This document shows positions 18,512 to 27,594 of a DNA stretch of 64,000 nt, one piece after another. Every line of letters begins with the position of its first letter. The first letter of the stretch is position 1. Location of the stretch: the NCBI GenBank assembly GCA_016709575.1, contig JADJMM010000006.1:208547-272546 (forward strand), in the 5' to 3' direction. Made by a program: the position numbers and the translations under genes. The DNA is from Sphingobacteriaceae bacterium. Lineage in GTDB: Bacteria; Bacteroidota; Bacteroidia; B-17B0; Aurantibacillaceae. The notes below the pieces were generated by a model. The model had not been told where the DNA came from. It did not search any database and saw only the letters and a list, made by a program, of their open reading frames with translations.

Positions 18512-21406
18512 ATGAAAAAAGTAGCGTACATATTTTTAATGATAAGCTTTCTTTCGAAAGCACATACCCCCTCCATCATCTTCAAAGAAAACAAAGGTCA
18601 GTGGCCTGAAAAAGTTTTGTTTGGGGCGGATATTTTTAATACACAATTCTATATCAATAAGAATTCGTTCAATTATTGTATTTACAGTTATGCAGATTTA
18701 AAAAGAGGAGAAGAACTTCATCATACTTCGCCCGGAAAAAATTCTACTTTACACGGACATAATTACGAAGTGAATTTTGTTGGTGCGGATTTAAATAAGG
18801 TTTCTAAAACTAAAGAACAACCTGAATACTATAACTACTTTTTAGGAAACAACCGCAGTAAATGGGCAAGTAATATAAAAGCGTTTGAAGATCTGTTGTT
18901 TAATGAAGTATATGAAGGCATTGATTTAAAAGTTTACAGCAACAACTTAAATTTAAAATACGACTTCATTGTAAAACCAAACGCCAACGTAAATTCGATA
19001 AAACTTAACTATAATTATACTGACGGAATCGAAATAATAAATAATGAATTAGTTATAAAAACATCTGTCGGAAATATTATTGAACAAGAACCTTTTGCTT
19101 ATCAAATCATAAACGGAAAACAGAATAAGGTAAATTGCAAATACACATTGTTAAATAACAATACGGTTGGATTTACTTTCCCTAATGGTTATAATAAGAA
19201 CTACGTATTAGTAATTGATCCAACAGTCATTGTTTGTTCTTATTCGGGTTCTACAAAAATGATGTTTGGTTGTGCTGCAGGTTATGATGACATTGGAAAT
19301 ATTTATGTTACCAGCTGTGGAAGAGAAGGCTATCCAACAACAACAGGTGCGTTTTCTCAAACTTATTATGGTGGTTATGATATTGTAGTAAGCGCCTATA
19401 ATTCTGTTGGTACATCTAAAATTTTCTCAACATATATTGGTGGCGATTCTTTAGAATATTTCACAACCATAAAAGTGAAGAATAACGAAATAATTATGGC
19501 AGGCTCAACAGCATCGAGTGATTTTCCCACGCCGGTTAATACTTTCGATTCAACCAGCAATGGCAGAGGAGATATCATAATCTCTAAGTTAGATATGAGT
19601 GGTTCAAATTTATTAGCGTCAACTTACATTGGTGGCTCTGGTGATGAATCTAATTGGAGCATATACGCTTTAGGTGCTATTGGATGGGACGCTCTCAGGA
19701 ATTCAGATTTTATTCCCGATACCGCAGGGAATGTTTATATGGTTGGTATAACTAATTCTACAAATTTTCCTGTTTCATCCGGAGCTATATCAACTTCTCT
19801 AACTGGTACTACCGATGGTTACGTTCTTAAAATGGATAAAACGCTTAGCAATCTAGTTTGGAGTACTTTTCTTGGAGGCAATAGAGAAGACGCTGCCAAA
19901 AGTATAAAATTGGATGGTACTGGCGGGGCCTATATCTTAGGAATTACTTCAAGCACAACTTTTCCTACAACATCAGGCGTTATTTCACCAACTAAAAATG
20001 GTGCAGCTTTTTCTAGTGATATGTTTGTTTCACATATTAATTCAAATGGTACTGCTCTAATTGCATCAACTTATTTAGGAACCACAGGTTATGATTATGG
20101 TTCATATATGGATCTCGATTTCAATAATAATATTTATATCTGTGGACATATTACAAGCCCCATTCCTTTAGTTTCAACTCCCGGCGTTTATAATAATAAT
20201 AATGGATTCAATACACTTTATAAAATTAATTCCAACTTAAGTACCATTGCCTTTAAAACAAAGTTTGGAAATCAACCGCCGCCTGTAAATCCAGCGCCAA
20301 GTCCATATTTAATTTATTCTGCATTTAGGGTAGACAGTTGTCAGAATATTTATGTGGCAGGATATGCTGAAAATATTTTACCTGTGACTTCAAATCAATT
20401 AATGCCATTTGCAGGAGGAATTACTGATGTTTATATGGCTGTGTTTGGAAATAACTGTTCCTCTTTAAAATTTGCCTCCTATTTTGGAGGTTCTGTTCAA
20501 CATTATAGTATTGGTGAACATAACGATTATTCATCAAGTGATTTTGATAGTAAGGGGCGCTTATACATGTCGATTTGTAATAATGGAGGTTTGCCTACTA
20601 CACCTGGTGCTTTTGTTCAGACGTATGTGAGTCCGGGTGATTCAATTTATAATGATGCTTTTTTAAAAGTAGATTTACAAACATTCATTAACGCCGGTTC
20701 ATCTTACGGTGCGAATATTACAGGTTGTCCACCCTTTACGCCAACATTTGTTAGTACAACCAATACCGGAAGTACGTATTGGGATTTAGGAAATGGAGTT
20801 ACGTCAATAAAAGACACTGTTTCTACCACGTATACAAATTTAGGAACTTATAATGTTTTGTTATTGGTAACTGATACGACAACATGTAACAGAACAGATT
20901 CTATAAAAAGTTTTTTAAACGTGATTAATCCAACTGAGTTTGATTTGGGTGATGATATTTTAGCTTGTTTTGATTCAAAAACTTTATTGAAAGCGAATGT
21001 CAGTGCTGTAACTTACAGTTGGAGTACCGGACAAACTTTTCCGAATATTTATGTAAATCAATTGGGGTCTTATACATTAACCATTAATAACGGAGGTTGT
21101 AATACAAGTGATGTTATAAATGTTGTATTAGGCGAAATAAAATTATCAGAACGTTTCCCCAACGTAATTACTCCAAATGGTGATAACATAAATGATTGGA
21201 TTGATTTTATAAATTACAATTTTGATGAAATTGAATTTTACTTGTACGACAGGTGGGGTAGGGAACGCTACAAAATAACTAAGCCTGATGAAAAATGGAA
21301 TCCCGCTGATTTAGATAATGGAACTTATTATTACGTTGCTAATTATAAATCGAGTTGCACAGGGAAATTTGGGACTGATAAGGGGTTTATAAGTGTGTTT
21401 AAATAA
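18512..21406 (+). CDS. Giant SBBP/PKD repeat secreted protein, T9SS type B (tandem copy 2)
   Basis: 964 residues from the ATG at 18512, which opens directly into a signal peptide (MKKVAYIFLMISFLSKA); a start four codons upstream is less likely. It is collinear with the protein at 15474: FKENKGQWPEKVLFGADIF, YYNYFLGNNRSKWASNI, SBBP repeats (LVWSTFLGGNREDAAKS), PKD-like YTNLGTYNVLLLVTD, and a CHU_C end (FPNVITPNGDNINDWIDF, YDRWGRERY). The two share long identical stretches at both ends and differ more in the propeller region, as expected for a tandem duplication with diverging exposed repeats. Substrate or partner unknown. Confidence 0.88.
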   Translation: MKKVAYIFLMISFLSKAHTPSIIFKENKGQWPEKVLFGADIFNTQFYINKNSFNYCIYSYADLKRGEELHHTSPGKNSTLHGHNYEVNFVGADLNKVSKTKEQPEYYNYFLGNNRSKWASNIKAFEDLLFNEVYEGIDLKVYSNNLNLKYDFIVKPNANVNSIKLNYNYTDGIEIINNELVIKTSVGNIIEQEPFAYQIINGKQNKVNCKYTLLNNNTVGFTFPNGYNKNYVLVIDPTVIVCSYSGSTKMMFGCAAGYDDIGNIYVTSCGREGYPTTTGAFSQTYYGGYDIVVSAYNSVGTSKIFSTYIGGDSLEYFTTIKVKNNEIIMAGSTASSDFPTPVNTFDSTSNGRGDIIISKLDMSGSNLLASTYIGGSGDESNWSIYALGAIGWDALRNSDFIPDTAGNVYMVGITNSTNFPVSSGAISTSLTGTTDGYVLKMDKTLSNLVWSTFLGGNREDAAKSIKLDGTGGAYILGITSSTTFPTTSGVISPTKNGAAFSSDMFVSHINSNGTALIASTYLGTTGYDYGSYMDLDFNNNIYICGHITSPIPLVSTPGVYNNNNGFNTLYKINSNLSTIAFKTKFGNQPPPVNPAPSPYLIYSAFRVDSCQNIYVAGYAENILPVTSNQLMPFAGGITDVYMAVFGNNCSSLKFASYFGGSVQHYSIGEHNDYSSSDFDSKGRLYMSICNNGGLPTTPGAFVQTYVSPGDSIYNDAFLKVDLQTFINAGSSYGANITGCPPFTPTFVSTTNTGSTYWDLGNGVTSIKDTVSTTYTNLGTYNVLLLVTDTTTCNRTDSIKSFLNVINPTEFDLGDDILACFDSKTLLKANVSAVTYSWSTGQTFPNIYVNQLGSYTLTINNGGCNTSDVINVVLGEIKLSERFPNVITPNGDNINDWIDFINYNFDEIEFYLYDRWGRERYKITKPDEKWNPADLDNGTYYYVANYKSSCTGKFGTDKGFISVFK

Positions 21407-21413
21407 CATGGAA

Positions 21414-21498
21414 GGTGGTTTCGACTACGCTCAACCACCGCGTATTCTAAACGAATGTTGTTAATATCAATCGGTGGCTGAGCGGAGCCGAAGTCACA
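21414..21498. repeat. REP-like palindrome pair
   Basis: The first hairpin is GGTGGT-(14)-ACCACC (21414-21439) with core TTCGACTACGCTCA. The second unit (about 21472-21498) is CGGTGGCTGAGCGGAGCCGA followed by AGTCACA, in the opposite orientation. The stop codon of the ArsC-like gene (21494-21496) lies within the second unit. Confidence 0.65.
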
Positions 21499-21838
21499 GT
21501 GCCCCCTTCGCAGCTTCAACAACCTTCTTACTATTCCCAACAAATATTTCTTTGCCAATTAAAATAACAGGACGTTTCAAAAAAGTGTATTCTTCTAAAA
21601 TTAATTTCTTGTACTCAGCTTCAGTGGCAGGTTTAGGATTAAGCGTTTTATATTTTAATGCCACGCGACTAAACAAAGCTTCATAACTTCCCGCTTTATC
21701 TTTCATTTCAGTTAATTGAATTGCAGTAATCTTTTCTGTTTTTATATCCTGAAAAACGAACTTGTGTTTTTCTAATTGTAAATCTTTTATAATTCTTGCA
21801 CACGTGCTGCAAGAGGAGAGGTAATATATTTTCTTAAT
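21494..21838 (-). CDS. ArsC/Spx-like thioredoxin-fold protein, start codon unusual
   Basis: About 114 residues. The frame reads KKIYYLSSCSTCARIIKDL, with the C-x-x-C of ArsC/Spx-type proteins, then FVFQDIKTEKITAIQL and RPVILIGKEIFVG (the cis-Pro region of the fold). The family includes arsenate reductases and Spx-like regulators, and the substrate cannot be told from sequence. No ATG, GTG or TTG is available ahead of the Cys motif: the expected ATG-AAG-AAA reads ATT-AAG-AAA at 21836-21838. It is either a rare ATT start or a base error. Starting at the internal ATG (21706) would delete the active site and is rejected. Confidence 0.7.
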   Translation of the reverse strand: MKKIYYLSSCSTCARIIKDLQLEKHKFVFQDIKTEKITAIQLTEMKDKAGSYEALFSRVALKYKTLNPKPATEAEYKKLILEEYTFLKRPVILIGKEIFVGNSKKVVEAAKGAL

Positions 21839-21859
21839 GCTTCAAATATACATAATGCA

Positions 21860-22049
21860 AACCCTTCGTCAAGCTCAGGGTTAAATAAAAGAGATATCTA
21901 ACTTATGGTTCGGCAGGCTCACCATGACTCTGTCCTTTGAATAGAATAAATATGGTTCGTAGTGAGCTTGACGAACTATCACAATGACTTCCGTTTTTAA
22001 AAGCGAATTCTTGGTAATTGACAGAGTCATCCTGAGCTTGATGAAGGAC
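21860..22049. repeat. Cluster of REP-like palindromes, one bounded by 11-bp inverted repeats
   Basis: Units: AACCCT-(11)-AGGGTT at 21860-21882; ATGGT-(11)-ACCAT at 21905-21925; GTTCGT-(10)-ACGAAC at 21955-21976; and GTCATCCTGAGCTTGATGAA onward at 22026-22049. ATGACTCTGTC (21924-21934) and GACAGAGTCAT (22020-22030) are perfect inverted repeats enclosing 107 bp in total, the same length as the element at 18381-18487. No gene is seen in this stretch. Confidence 0.7.
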
Positions 22050-22057
22050 AAAAGAAA

Positions 22058-22081
22058 AACCCCCACATTTCTGCAGGGGTT
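22058..22081 (-). terminator. Rho-independent terminator of clpC
   Basis: AACCCC and GGGGTT arms around a loop of about 12 bases; on the minus strand it is followed by a T-rich tract (TTTTTC). It lies about 37 bases after the ClpC stop. Confidence 0.8.
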
Positions 22082-22117
22082 CTAACTTTATACTTTTCAC
22101 CTTTAACTTTCTACCGT

Positions 22118-24670
22118 TTAGGCTTTATCTTCCTTCTTACCTTTTTTTCCTTTAGGTTTATGAGTAGTTACGGTAATTAATTCTTTTTCTTTATCGTAAT
22201 CCACTTCAATTTCATCACCTTCAGCTAAATTATTTTTAATGATTTCTTCAGCCATTGGATCTTCAAGGTATTTTTGAATAGCACGCTTCAAAGGACGAGC
22301 ACCATATTGTACGTCATAACCTTTTTCTACAATATAATCTTTAGCAGCATCCGTAATTTTAATTTGGAAGCCTAAAGTATTTACGCGTCCGAATAAATTT
22401 CCTAATTCAATATCAATAATTTTGTGAATGTCTTCCCTGCTTAAAGAGTTAAACATTACCACATCATCAATACGGTTTAAGAATTCAGGAGCGAAAGCTT
22501 TCTTTAAAGCACTTTCAACAACACCTTTACTATGATCATCAGCTCCTTCAGTCTTAGCTGCAGTTCCAAATCCAACACCTTGTCCGAAATCTTTTAATTG
22601 ACGTGCGCCAATGTTAGAAGTCATGATGATGATAGTATTTTTAAAATCAATTTTACGTCCTAAACTATCAGTTAACATACCGTCATCTAATACTTGTAAT
22701 AACATATTAAACACATCAGGATGCGCTTTTTCAATCTCATCTAATAACACAACAGAGTAGGGACGACGACGAACTTTTTCAGTTAATTGTCCTCCTTCTT
22801 CGTAACCAACATACCCCGGAGGCGCTCCGATTAAACGAGTCACGGCAAATTTTTCCATGTATTCGCTCATATCAATACGAATCAACGCTTCATCATTATC
22901 AAATAAATGACGCGCTAATACTTTTGCTAATTCAGTTTTACCAACACCGGTTGGACCTAAGAAAATAAAGGTGCCGATTGGTTTTTTAGGATCTTTTAAT
23001 CCGGCACGGTTACGTTGAATAGCTTTTACAACTTTTAAAAGCGCAGCATCTTGTCCGATAACTTTACCTTTTAAAAGTTCGTTCATCTTCACAAGTTTGT
23101 CGCTTTCGTTTTGGTTTACACGTTGAACAGGAACTCCGCTCATCATACTTACCACTTCAGCAACATTGTCTTCGCTAACAGTAACACGATTTTGTTTTGT
23201 CTCTTCTTCCCAAGCTTTTTTAGCAGTTTCCAATTGAGCTTGTAATTGTTTTTCTGTATCACGTAGTTTTGCAGCCTCTTCATATTTTTGAGAGCGCACC
23301 ACTTGATTCTTTAATTCTTTAATGTCCTCCATTTTTTTCTCAAGTTCCAAAACATTTTGAGGGACATTAATATTTGTGATATGAACACGAGAACCAGCTT
23401 CATCTAAAGCATCAATCGCTTTATCCGGTAAGTGACGATCAGTAATGTAACGAGCTGTTAACATCACACAAGCTTTAATAGCTTCGTCGGTATAAGTTAC
23501 GTTATGATGTTCTTCGTATTTTCCTTTAATGTTATTTAAAATTTGTAATGTTTCATCCGGAGTAGCAGGCTCAACAATTACTTTTTGGAAACGACGCTCT
23601 AATGCTCCGTCTTTTTCAATATACTGACGGTATTCATCAAGCGTAGTTGCACCAATACATTGTATTTCGCCACGCGCTAATGCTGGCTTGAACATGTTGC
23701 TAGCATCTAACGATCCGCTAGCACCACCTGCACCGATAATAGTATGAATTTCGTCAATGAATAAAATAACATCAGGACTTTTTTCTAACTCATTCATTAC
23801 TGCTTTCATTCGCTCTTCAAATTGTCCACGGTATTTTGTTCCCGCAACTAAAGAAGCTAAATCTAAAGTAACAACACGTTTTCCGAAGAGAACACGAGAT
23901 ACTTTACGTTGAACAATTCTTAATGCTAAACCTTCAGCGATAGATGATTTACCTACACCAGGCTCACCAATTAAAATCGGATTATTCTTTTTACGGCGCG
24001 ATAAGATTTGAGAAACACGCTCTATTTCCTTCTCACGTCCAACTACAGGGTCTAATTTGCCATCTTCAGCCATCTTAGTCAAATCCCTGCCAAAGTTGTC
24101 TAAAACCGGCGTTTTTGATTTACTCTCGCCTTGTTTTTTGGTAGAGCCACCTTGTCCGCCACTTCCGCCACCTGAAAATCCGGTTTCTTCACCTTCATCA
24201 TCGTCTGCTGCTGTATTCTCAATTTTATGAGGATTATCCATAAATACTTCTAATTCCGCTCTAACAGCCTCGTAATCTACACCAACTTTTAATAAAGCTT
24301 TAGAAACTACATTATCAGCATCTTTTAAAATACAAAGCAATAAATGCTCTGTGCCAATTTGTACCGATTTAAAAGTTTTAGCTTCCAAATATGTCAGCTT
24401 TAATGTCTTTTCGGCTTGTTTTACTAATGGTATATTGGCAAGGTTATTCGACTTGCGTGTACCGGGCGTTAAACTGCCTTCAATATTTTTTCTTAACTCC
24501 TGAGTATCAATAGTTAGTTTTTTTAAGAGACGAATCCCAACACCTTCACCGTCACGAATCATTCCTAACATAAGATGTTCTATGCCTATAAAATCGTGCC
24601 CTAATCGTAATGCTTCCTCACGGCTGTAAGTGATTACGTCTTTAACTCGTGGCGAAAATTTTGCTTCCAT
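22118..24670 (-). CDS. clpC: ATP-dependent Clp protease ATP-binding subunit ClpC
   Basis: 850 residues from ATG 24668-24670 (MEAKFSPRVKDVITYSREEA), where the family begins; a longer frame adds ten residues. Order of parts: a double Clp-N repeat (residues 1-145), a Gly/Ser linker near 170-190, AAA domain 1 with Walker A GEPGVGKSSIAEG, a UVR-type coiled middle region (EEAAKLRDTEKQL), AAA domain 2 with Walker A GPTGVGKTELAK and an arginine-finger region (FLNRIDDVVMF), then a Lys-rich tail. It unfolds substrates for ClpP in the cytoplasm. The gene is intact despite its length. It is divergent from gyrA across 277 bases that must hold both promoters. Confidence 0.96.
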   Translation of the reverse strand: MEAKFSPRVKDVITYSREEALRLGHDFIGIEHLMLGMIRDGEGVGIRLLKKLTIDTQELRKNIEGSLTPGTRKSNNLANIPLVKQAEKTLKLTYLEAKTFKSVQIGTEHLLLCILKDADNVVSKALLKVGVDYEAVRAELEVFMDNPHKIENTAADDDEGEETGFSGGGSGGQGGSTKKQGESKSKTPVLDNFGRDLTKMAEDGKLDPVVGREKEIERVSQILSRRKKNNPILIGEPGVGKSSIAEGLALRIVQRKVSRVLFGKRVVTLDLASLVAGTKYRGQFEERMKAVMNELEKSPDVILFIDEIHTIIGAGGASGSLDASNMFKPALARGEIQCIGATTLDEYRQYIEKDGALERRFQKVIVEPATPDETLQILNNIKGKYEEHHNVTYTDEAIKACVMLTARYITDRHLPDKAIDALDEAGSRVHITNINVPQNVLELEKKMEDIKELKNQVVRSQKYEEAAKLRDTEKQLQAQLETAKKAWEEETKQNRVTVSEDNVAEVVSMMSGVPVQRVNQNESDKLVKMNELLKGKVIGQDAALLKVVKAIQRNRAGLKDPKKPIGTFIFLGPTGVGKTELAKVLARHLFDNDEALIRIDMSEYMEKFAVTRLIGAPPGYVGYEEGGQLTEKVRRRPYSVVLLDEIEKAHPDVFNMLLQVLDDGMLTDSLGRKIDFKNTIIIMTSNIGARQLKDFGQGVGFGTAAKTEGADDHSKGVVESALKKAFAPEFLNRIDDVVMFNSLSREDIHKIIDIELGNLFGRVNTLGFQIKITDAAKDYIVEKGYDVQYGARPLKRAIQKYLEDPMAEEIIKNNLAEGDEIEVDYDKEKELITVTTHKPKGKKGKKEDKA

Positions 24671-24947
24671 AATAGTTCTTTTTAAATTAGTATAGCACAT
24701 ACTGTGCCATACTCAAAAGTAAGGTTTAAATAATGTTTTGAACTGACACAAAAAACACTTTTTTTAACAAAAAAAATGTTGATAAGTATTGAGTTCCAAT
24801 ACCGCTTTTTTGGCTAGTTTAGGGGGATGTAAGACGATTTTTATGGTGTACGATTTTTGTGATTTTTAGGTTTCAAAAGACCTAGTTATTTTTCACAAAA
24901 AGGAACTTATAAGATCAAAAAATTTATTTAAAAGAAACATAACGACT

Positions 24948-27494
24948 ATGGCAGACGGAGAGAAAATTATCCCCATTAACATTGAAGATGAAATGAAAAC
25001 CGCCTACATCGATTATTCGATGTCGGTAATTGTATCGCGTGCTTTACCAGATGTACGCGACGGTTTAAAACCGGTTCACCGCCGTGTTTTATACGGAATG
25101 TTAGAACTTGGATTAATGCACAACAGACCGTACAAAAAAAGTGCGCGTATTGTTGGTGAGGTTTTAGGAAAATATCACCCGCACGGTGATGCCAGCGTTT
25201 ATGATACCATGGTGCGTATGGCTCAAGATTGGAGTTTACGTTATATGTTGGTTGACGGACAAGGAAACTACGGAAGTATTGACGGCGATCCTCCTGCAGC
25301 AATGCGTTATACCGAAGCGCGTTTACGTAAAATTGCAGAAGAAATTATTGCTGACTTAGAAAAAGACACAGTAGATTTCCGTCCGAACTTTGACGACTCG
25401 TTAACAGAACCAACCGTAATGCCAACACGTATTCCTAATTTATTAGTGAATGGTGCATCCGGAATTGCAGTAGGTATGGCTACTAACATGGCGCCGCATA
25501 ACTTAACTGAAATTTGCGACGCTTGTATGGCGTACATTGATAACCGTGATATTGATATTGCAGGATTAATGCAACATGTAAAAGCTCCTGATTTTCCAAC
25601 GGGTGGAACCATTTATGGTTTTGCAGGTGTGAAAGAAGCTTTTGAAACCGGACGCGGAAGAATTGTGTTACGTGCAAAAGCAACTATTGAAAACTTTAAA
25701 GACAGAGAAAGAATTATCGTTAGCGAAATTCCTTATCAGTTGAACAAAGCGGAAATGATAAAAAAAACCGCTGAGTTAGTTAACGATAAAAAATTAGAAG
25801 GTATTTCTGATATCCGTGATGAATCGGATAGAGATGGTATGCGTATTGTTTACGAATTAAAACGCGATGCGATATCAAACGTTGTATTAAATAACTTATA
25901 CAAGTACACTTCTTTACAAACCTCATTCTCAGTAAATAACATTGCATTAGTTGGTGGTCGTCCAATGATGTTGAATCTAAAAGATCAGATTCATTATTTT
26001 ATTGAGCACCGTCATGAAGTGGTGGTTCGCCGTACAAAATTTGATTTAGCTCAAGCTGAAAAACGCGCTCATATTTTAGAAGGTTTATTAATTGCTATCG
26101 ATCACTTAGATCAGGTAATTAAAATTATCCGTGAAAGCGAAACGCCTGACACAGCCCGTGAAGAATTAATGTCGAATTTCCAATTAAGCGAAATTCAAAG
26201 TCGTGCCATTTTAGATATGCGTTTACGTGCTTTAACCGGTCTTGAAAGAGACAAGTTAAAAGGCGAATACGAAGAATTGAAGAAATTAATTGATTATTTA
26301 AACAGCATTTTAAATGATGAAGTGTTGCGTTACAAAATAATTAAGGATGAAATTGCTGAGATAAAAGAGAAATACGGCGATGCTCGTCGTACTGATATTG
26401 TTTTCTCGGGTGATGATATTCGTATGGAAGATATGATTGCTGATGAAGATGTGGTAATTACCATTTCTCACATGGGTTATATTAAACGTACAAATCTTGC
26501 TGAATACAGAGCGCAGGGCAGAGGAGGTAAAGGAAGTAAAGGTTCTTCAACGCGTGAAGAAGACTTTATCGAACACATGTTTACCGCTTCAACACATAAC
26601 TATTTATTATTGTTCTCAGAAAAAGGACAAGTGTATTGGTTACGTGCCTTTGAAATTCCGGAAGGAAATAAAACAAGCAAAGGAAGAGCTATTCAGAATT
26701 TATTAAATATTCAAAATGATGATAAAATTAAAGCGTTCATCAACGTTAAGAATTTAGCGGATGAAGAATACATTAATAATAACTTCATTATTTTATGTAC
26801 TAAAGAAGGTATCATTAAGAAAACAACTTTAGAAGCATATTCTCGTCCACGAGCTAACGGTATTAACGCAATTACTATTCGTGAAGGTGATGTTTTATTA
26901 GAAGCCGCTTTAACCAATGGTAAAAACGAAATCATGTTAGCTACCAAATTGGGTAAAGTTTGTCGTTTTAACGAAGAGAAAGTTCGTCCAATGGGACGTA
27001 ACGCATCCGGTGTAATTGGTATTGATTTAGCGGATGAAGAAGGTGACAAAAATGAAGTGATTGGCATGATTTGTATCGATAATCCAACTGCAAACGTTTT
27101 AGTTGTATCTGAAAAAGGATATGGTAAACGTTCGGAAATTGATGAATACCGTATTACAAACCGTGGTGGAAAAGGTGTAAAAACTATAAACATTACCGAA
27201 AAAACCGGAAACTTAGTAGCTATTAAATCGGTTACTGATGAAAACGACTTAATGATTATTACCAAAAACGGAATCACTATCCGTATGAATGTAAAAGATT
27301 TAAGGGTGATGGGTCGCGCCACTCAAGGTGTTAGGTTAATTAATATTCAGGAAACCGACGAAATTGCTGCTGTAACCAAAGTTGACCACGAAGAAGAAGT
27401 GGAAGGTGGAGATAACAGTGATACAGTTGTAAATCCGGAGATTACACCTGAAAATCCTGAAAATAATACACCAACGGGTGATATCACGCAATAA
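24948..27494 (+). CDS. gyrA: DNA gyrase subunit A
   Basis: 848 residues. It forms the DNA-cleaving half of gyrase, introducing negative supercoils with GyrB. The catalytic Tyr is at 121 (DPPAAMRYTEARL). The quinolone pocket reads HPHGDASVYDTMVRMAQ, with Ala at the site of E. coli Ser83. The C-terminal beta-pinwheel has a GyrA-box-like QGRGGKG, one residue off QRRGGKG, which favours gyrase over topoisomerase IV. The tail is acidic and Asn/Pro-rich. The ATG is preceded by an A-rich leader. The gene stands alone. Confidence 0.96.
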   Translation: MADGEKIIPINIEDEMKTAYIDYSMSVIVSRALPDVRDGLKPVHRRVLYGMLELGLMHNRPYKKSARIVGEVLGKYHPHGDASVYDTMVRMAQDWSLRYMLVDGQGNYGSIDGDPPAAMRYTEARLRKIAEEIIADLEKDTVDFRPNFDDSLTEPTVMPTRIPNLLVNGASGIAVGMATNMAPHNLTEICDACMAYIDNRDIDIAGLMQHVKAPDFPTGGTIYGFAGVKEAFETGRGRIVLRAKATIENFKDRERIIVSEIPYQLNKAEMIKKTAELVNDKKLEGISDIRDESDRDGMRIVYELKRDAISNVVLNNLYKYTSLQTSFSVNNIALVGGRPMMLNLKDQIHYFIEHRHEVVVRRTKFDLAQAEKRAHILEGLLIAIDHLDQVIKIIRESETPDTAREELMSNFQLSEIQSRAILDMRLRALTGLERDKLKGEYEELKKLIDYLNSILNDEVLRYKIIKDEIAEIKEKYGDARRTDIVFSGDDIRMEDMIADEDVVITISHMGYIKRTNLAEYRAQGRGGKGSKGSSTREEDFIEHMFTASTHNYLLLFSEKGQVYWLRAFEIPEGNKTSKGRAIQNLLNIQNDDKIKAFINVKNLADEEYINNNFIILCTKEGIIKKTTLEAYSRPRANGINAITIREGDVLLEAALTNGKNEIMLATKLGKVCRFNEEKVRPMGRNASGVIGIDLADEEGDKNEVIGMICIDNPTANVLVVSEKGYGKRSEIDEYRITNRGGKGVKTINITEKTGNLVAIKSVTDENDLMIITKNGITIRMNVKDLRVMGRATQGVRLINIQETDEIAAVTKVDHEEEVEGGDNSDTVVNPEITPENPENNTPTGDITQ

Positions 27495-27545
27495 GTGGTA
27501 TAACCTCAATTCGATTTTAATTTAATTTAGCAACACAAAAATAAC

Positions 27546-27578
27546 GAAGGAGTCCCGATAATTTATCGGGACACTTCA
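27546..27578 (+). repeat. Perfect hairpin between gyrA and the M16 gene
   Basis: GTCCCGATA-ATT-TATCGGGAC (27552-27572) is a perfect 9-bp stem, extended by GAAG/CTTC on the outside. No T run follows, so it is not a textbook terminator. It may act as a gyrA terminator, an mRNA-stability hairpin in the M16 leader (ATG at 27595), or a dispersed palindrome. Confidence 0.6.
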
Positions 27579-27594
27579 TTAACAAACAACCAAA

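Noticed and set aside
24976..25683. Other minus-strand frames of about 60-110 residues within gyrA
   Set aside because: They overlap the conserved catalytic region of GyrA and show no domain or start signal.
26711..27322. 203-residue open frame on the minus strand inside gyrA
   Set aside because: It is a shadow of the intact gyrA frame, has no recognisable motif, and its composition mirrors gyrA codons.
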